From the NCBI GenBank assembly GCA_016787105.1, contig JAEUVI010000546.1:1-7356 (forward strand): a stretch of 7,356 nt of DNA, given 5' to 3'. Within the stretch, counting starts at the first letter, position 1, and each line of letters starts with the position of its first letter. This document shows, piece by piece, positions 7,314 to 7,356 of the stretch. This DNA comes from Chitinophagaceae bacterium. GTDB taxonomy: Bacteria > Bacteroidota > Bacteroidia > Chitinophagales > Chitinophagaceae. The notes beneath the pieces are model-generated. The model saw only the letters and a program-made list of their open reading frames with translations. It ran no database searches and had not been told where the DNA came from. A program made the translations under genes and the position numbers.

Positions 7314-7356
7314 ATGAAATACTTATTTTTTTCAACACTGATTGTTATTGTGGTAT
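7314..7356 (+). CDS. Start of a further exported protein (partial)
   Basis: ATG 7314 opens a frame that runs to the window edge and reads MKYLFFSTLIVIVV: one lysine followed by an unbroken hydrophobic stretch, the start of a signal peptide or membrane anchor. It lies 19 bases after the previous stop, matching the short gaps between the preceding genes, so it is probably the next operon member. An earlier ATG at 7302 meets a stop after three codons. Function cannot be judged from 14 codons; another sulfatase or glycan-related protein would fit the context. Confidence 0.6.
   Translation, partial: MKYLFFSTLIVIVV

Larger units (their letters stand above)
2176..7356 (+). other. Predicted operon: sulfatase, octaheme cytochrome, DUF3472-type protein, exported protein
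   Basis: Four consecutive + strand genes are separated by 9, 10 and 19 bases with no room for promoters or terminators between them. All four begin with export signals, so the products are expected in the same compartment (periplasm, outer membrane or outside). The first sulfatase gene, 151 bases upstream on the same strand, may belong to the unit or be transcribed separately. Co-transcription is inferred from spacing only. Confidence 0.75.

Noticed and set aside
1..7356. CRISPR array, tRNA, rRNA or insertion sequence
   Set aside because: No regularly spaced direct repeats, cloverleaf with conserved T-loop bases, rRNA-like stretches or transposase-like proteins were seen.

Overview
The window looks like a piece of a Bacteroidota chromosome, most likely Chitinophagia or a related class. 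The DNA is AT-rich. Intergenic DNA ahead of the genes is A/T-rich with no convincing Shine-Dalgarno site at the well-supported starts. Signal peptides end in '...SQ' or '...TQ', and the genes are typical of glycan-degrading Bacteroidota. The lineage is inferred from style only; no marker gene is present.

Layout: positions 1-485 hold no convincing gene. They contain a structured GC-rich palindromic block (about 250-333) that resembles an interspersed intergenic repeat, and some short open stretches that may be gene remnants. Everything recognisable is on the + strand: a secreted formylglycine sulfatase (486-2024); a 151-base gap with a perfect 9-bp inverted repeat; a second, divergent sulfatase (2176-3744); an octaheme c-type cytochrome with HEAT-like and TPR repeats (3754-5988); a secreted DUF5077/DUF3472-type protein (ATG at 5999, stop at 7294); and the first 14 codons of another exported protein (from 7314). 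The last four genes are separated by only 9, 10 and 19 bases and almost certainly form one operon. The first sulfatase may be co-transcribed or have its own transcript.

Working together (inference): two cell-envelope or extracellular sulfatases of different subfamilies would remove two kinds of sulfate ester from a glycan. The DUF5077/DUF3472 protein is a plausible carbohydrate-associated partner. The multiheme cytochrome is the unexpected member, because no redox step is obvious in simple sulfate-ester hydrolysis. No SusC/SusD pair, glycoside hydrolase, sulfatase-maturing enzyme or haem-attachment gene is visible here, so those functions must lie outside the window.
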